Program-made: the position numbers and the translations under genes
The notes under the pieces: model-generated
Told to the model about the DNA's origin: nothing
Databases searched by the model: none
What the model saw: the letters and a program-made list of their open reading frames with translations, nothing else
Shown: piece by piece, positions 6,344 to 7,548 of the stretch
Layout: every line of letters begins with the position of its first letter
Position numbering within the stretch: position 1 is the first letter of the stretch
NCBI GenBank assembly: GCA_003520925.1
Contig: DOTV01000018.1
Location: forward strand, 5,193-12,740
Length of the DNA stretch: 7,548 nt
Origin: Bacteroidales bacterium
GTDB taxonomy: Bacteria; Bacteroidota; Bacteroidia; Bacteroidales; VadinHA17
Direction of reading: 5' to 3'

Positions 6344-6886
6344 ATGGAAGATTTTACAACAAACACCGGACAGAACCAGCCTCCACTTTCGGGCCAAACC
6401 CCAAAGCAGCCCGGGGGACAGAGTCTTGGAATAGCAGCTCTTATAACGGCAATCGTAACTTTTGTGATTGCGGTGATCCCATGCGTAGGAATCATAGCAA
6501 TGATACCGGGAATAATTGCAATAGTGCTTGCTTCAATAGGATTATCCCAGGCTTCGAGGAACGGTTCGCCCCGGGGAGTCCTGGTTGCAGGACTTATTAT
6601 CGGTGTTGTTGCAACGCTTATTTCATTTTCACAGATATTTGTTGCTGGAAAGATCGGGGATAAGTTTAATAAGGAGTGGGGAGGGAATATAGAGAATGTT
6701 ATAAACGATGTTCAGAAAAATGTTCTTGATGAACTCGAAGATGCAAATGTGTCCATTAAAATTAACGCCGACGGGGATTCGGTGGAAATAAAAGCCAGCG
6801 CCGGCAAGCAGAATCGACATCAGGAGCTTGAAGAGCTTGAGAAAGCCAATACCGGGATCGATGACAGCCTGGATAAGAAAAAATAA
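6344..6886 (+). CDS. DUF4190-like membrane protein
   Basis: The 180-residue protein has three visible parts. Residues 1-27 are polar and rich in Gln, Pro and Gly. Residues 28-68 form a long Ile/Ala/Val-rich stretch with prolines at 46 and 55 that could span the membrane twice as a hairpin, followed by SQASRNGSPRG (68-78) and a further segment at about 79-101. This pattern and the central loop match DUF4190 proteins, whose function is unknown. Residues 103-180 are charged and hydrophilic, with an acidic ELEELEKANT stretch and a lysine tail. No catalytic motif is seen. There is no Shine-Dalgarno sequence; an ATG at 6339 is in another frame. Its 3' end overlaps the next gene, pointing to coupled translation. 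Confidence 0.78.
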   Translation: MEDFTTNTGQNQPPLSGQTPKQPGGQSLGIAALITAIVTFVIAVIPCVGIIAMIPGIIAIVLASIGLSQASRNGSPRGVLVAGLIIGVVATLISFSQIFVAGKIGDKFNKEWGGNIENVINDVQKNVLDELEDANVSIKINADGDSVEIKASAGKQNRHQELEELEKANTGIDDSLDKKK

Positions 6887-7313
6887 TTTCTTTTCTGATT
6901 TTAAGCAGATTTTCAGAAGAGACCCTTACCTTCAAATAAATATAATTCTTACCGGAGTAATTCTGCTTGTTTTTGCATATTCCGGTTTTTTTTCGCCAGC
7001 CAGTGATAAATATCCTATCGTCTGTATACATGAGAAACTGACAGGTGAACCATGTGTCTCATGCGGATTGTCGCACAGTTTCTCCCTTATTGTCAGGGGA
7101 AGGATTTCGGAAGCATACCAATGGAACATTTATGGGCTCAGAGTGTTCATCTTTTTTACCGCACAACTATTAATGAGGATTTTGTTCTCGGTTTTCTATG
7201 TTAAGTACCCTGACAATGGTAAACAGCTCATTACATATGATATAGCTGTTTCATTAATGTTGTTCATTGTGTCTTTCCTTCCCTACATTGTATGGATCTT
7301 TGGATCTTTGTGA
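6861..7313 (+). CDS. DUF2752-like membrane protein
   Basis: From ATG 6861 the product has 150 residues. Predicted membrane segments are at about 26-44, 92-112 and 127-148. Between the first two lies PCVSCGLSHSFSLIVRGR (64-81), the Cys-x-x-Cys-Gly signature of DUF2752, and then a partly conserved QWN (87-89) before the second segment. Most family members I know read CGxTR after the second Cys; here it is CGLSH, so the Thr-Arg pair is replaced. The family has no established function. The start overlaps the DUF4190-like gene by 26 nt. A TTG at 6828, preceded by AGGAG, would extend it by 11 residues and overlap by 59 nt; ATG 6861 is preferred but not certain. The gene ends 62 nt before the convergent recX stop. 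Confidence 0.75.
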   Translation: MTAWIRKNNFFSDFKQIFRRDPYLQINIILTGVILLVFAYSGFFSPASDKYPIVCIHEKLTGEPCVSCGLSHSFSLIVRGRISEAYQWNIYGLRVFIFFTAQLLMRILFSVFYVKYPDNGKQLITYDIAVSLMLFIVSFLPYIVWIFGSL

Positions 7314-7318
7314 CATAT

Positions 7319-7363
7319 ACTCACCCCCCAGCCCCCTCTCTACTTTGTAAAGAGGGGGTGAGT
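7319..7363. repeat. GC-rich inverted repeat with two alternative folds, between convergent genes
   Basis: The gap between the DUF2752-like gene and recX contains two overlapping pairings. Outer: ACTCACCCCC (7319-7328) with GGGGGTGAGT (7354-7363), 10 perfect bp. Inner: CCCCCTCT (7332-7339) with AGAGGGGG (7351-7358), extended after a C/A mismatch by TAC/GTA around a TTT loop. Both use G7354-7358, so only one can form at a time. Neither strand has a good U-run after the hairpin, so it is a poor intrinsic terminator by the usual rule. The C-rich style (CCCCCCAGCCCCCTCTC) resembles palindromic intergenic repeats that I recall as common in Bacteroidetes genomes. It probably separates the two converging transcripts. 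Confidence 0.7.
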
Positions 7364-7375
7364 GCATTAATAAGA

Positions 7376-7548
7376 TCATTTTCCCTCAATCTCATTAAGG
7401 ATATCATACAATAAATTGCTCTCAAAGCCCTTTGAAAGACCGAACCTGAGCAATTTGCCTTTAAGATCATATTGATTCTTTGCTTTTACATGTTTTCTGT
7501 GAGAATCAATTGTATCCCTTACCATCTGTTTGTACTGATCCTCATCAA
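7376..7548 (-). CDS. recX: RecX family regulatory protein, C-terminal part
   Basis: On the minus strand the last 56 codons of a gene are present, ending in TGA at 7378-7376; the N-terminus lies beyond the right edge. The peptide has a charged helix (DEDQYKQMVRDTIDSH), then KGKLLRFGLSKGFESNLLYDILNEIEGK. The K-L-x-R-F-x-L-S-K/R-G-F-E-x-x-L pattern is typical of the final three-helix repeat of RecX, a small cytoplasmic protein that binds RecA filaments and modulates recombination activity. Only the last domain is visible, so assignment rests on one motif. No recA is in the window. It converges on the DUF2752-like gene. Confidence 0.82.
   Translation of the reverse strand, partial: DEDQYKQMVRDTIDSHRKHVKAKNQYDLKGKLLRFGLSKGFESNLLYDILNEIEGK

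Noticed and set aside
7294..7310. Direct repeat GGATCTTT GGATCTTT at the 3' end of the DUF2752-like gene
   Set aside because: Only two 8-bp copies, so chance or a small slippage event explains it; the frame and the stop at 7311 are unaffected enough to need no further claim.
1..7548. Mobile element, prophage, CRISPR array, toxin-antitoxin or defence genes
   Set aside because: No transposase, integrase, phage or nuclease-effector motifs, no terminal repeats or spacer arrays; almost all of the window is accounted for by housekeeping or envelope genes.

Overview
The window looks like part of a Bacteroidota (Bacteroidetes) chromosome, most likely a Bacteroidales-type organism. Four things point that way: a family S46 dipeptidyl-peptidase, a heterodimeric MutA/MutB methylmalonyl-CoA mutase, TAnnTTTG-type -7 promoter motifs in AT-rich gaps, and gene starts mostly without a Shine-Dalgarno sequence. 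This is inferred from gene content and motifs; no database search was possible. Nothing suggests a phage, plasmid, insertion sequence, CRISPR array, tRNA or rRNA. It reads as ordinary housekeeping chromosome with several unusual details.

Layout. On the left, two genes read leftward: rnhB (RNase HII, 410-1009) and the first 118 codons of an exported S46 peptidase (1-356, cut by the window edge). A 72-bp divergent gap leads into a rightward, tightly packed cluster: prfB (release factor RF2, 1082-2171), mutA (2175-3491) and mutB (3488-5632). prfB is intact only if read through a programmed +1 frameshift at 1142-1148, the classic RF2 autoregulatory site. mutA starts 3 nt after the prfB stop, and mutA and mutB overlap as ATGA.

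A 129-bp gap (5633-5761) then holds a purine-rich G-run tract and a 10-bp tandem repeat of five units ending at the next start codon. Three small envelope genes follow in one direction: a thioredoxin-fold lipoprotein with a CPDS motif, a DUF4190-like membrane protein and a DUF2752-like membrane protein, the last two overlapping. They converge on the 3' end of recX (7376-7548, minus strand). The gap between them carries a GC-rich inverted repeat that can fold in two mutually exclusive ways.

Function. MutA and MutB form the adenosylcobalamin-dependent enzyme that interconverts succinyl-CoA and (R)-methylmalonyl-CoA, used in propionate formation or use. MutB keeps the expected catalytic and B12-binding residues. 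MutA has lost them, as a non-catalytic partner should, but it is unusually short. Its position behind an autoregulated RF2 gene raises a testable link between RF2 supply and mutase expression. I did not find a clearly new multi-gene system. The least expected items are the short MutA, the decamer repeat, the mutA hairpin and the small envelope operon.
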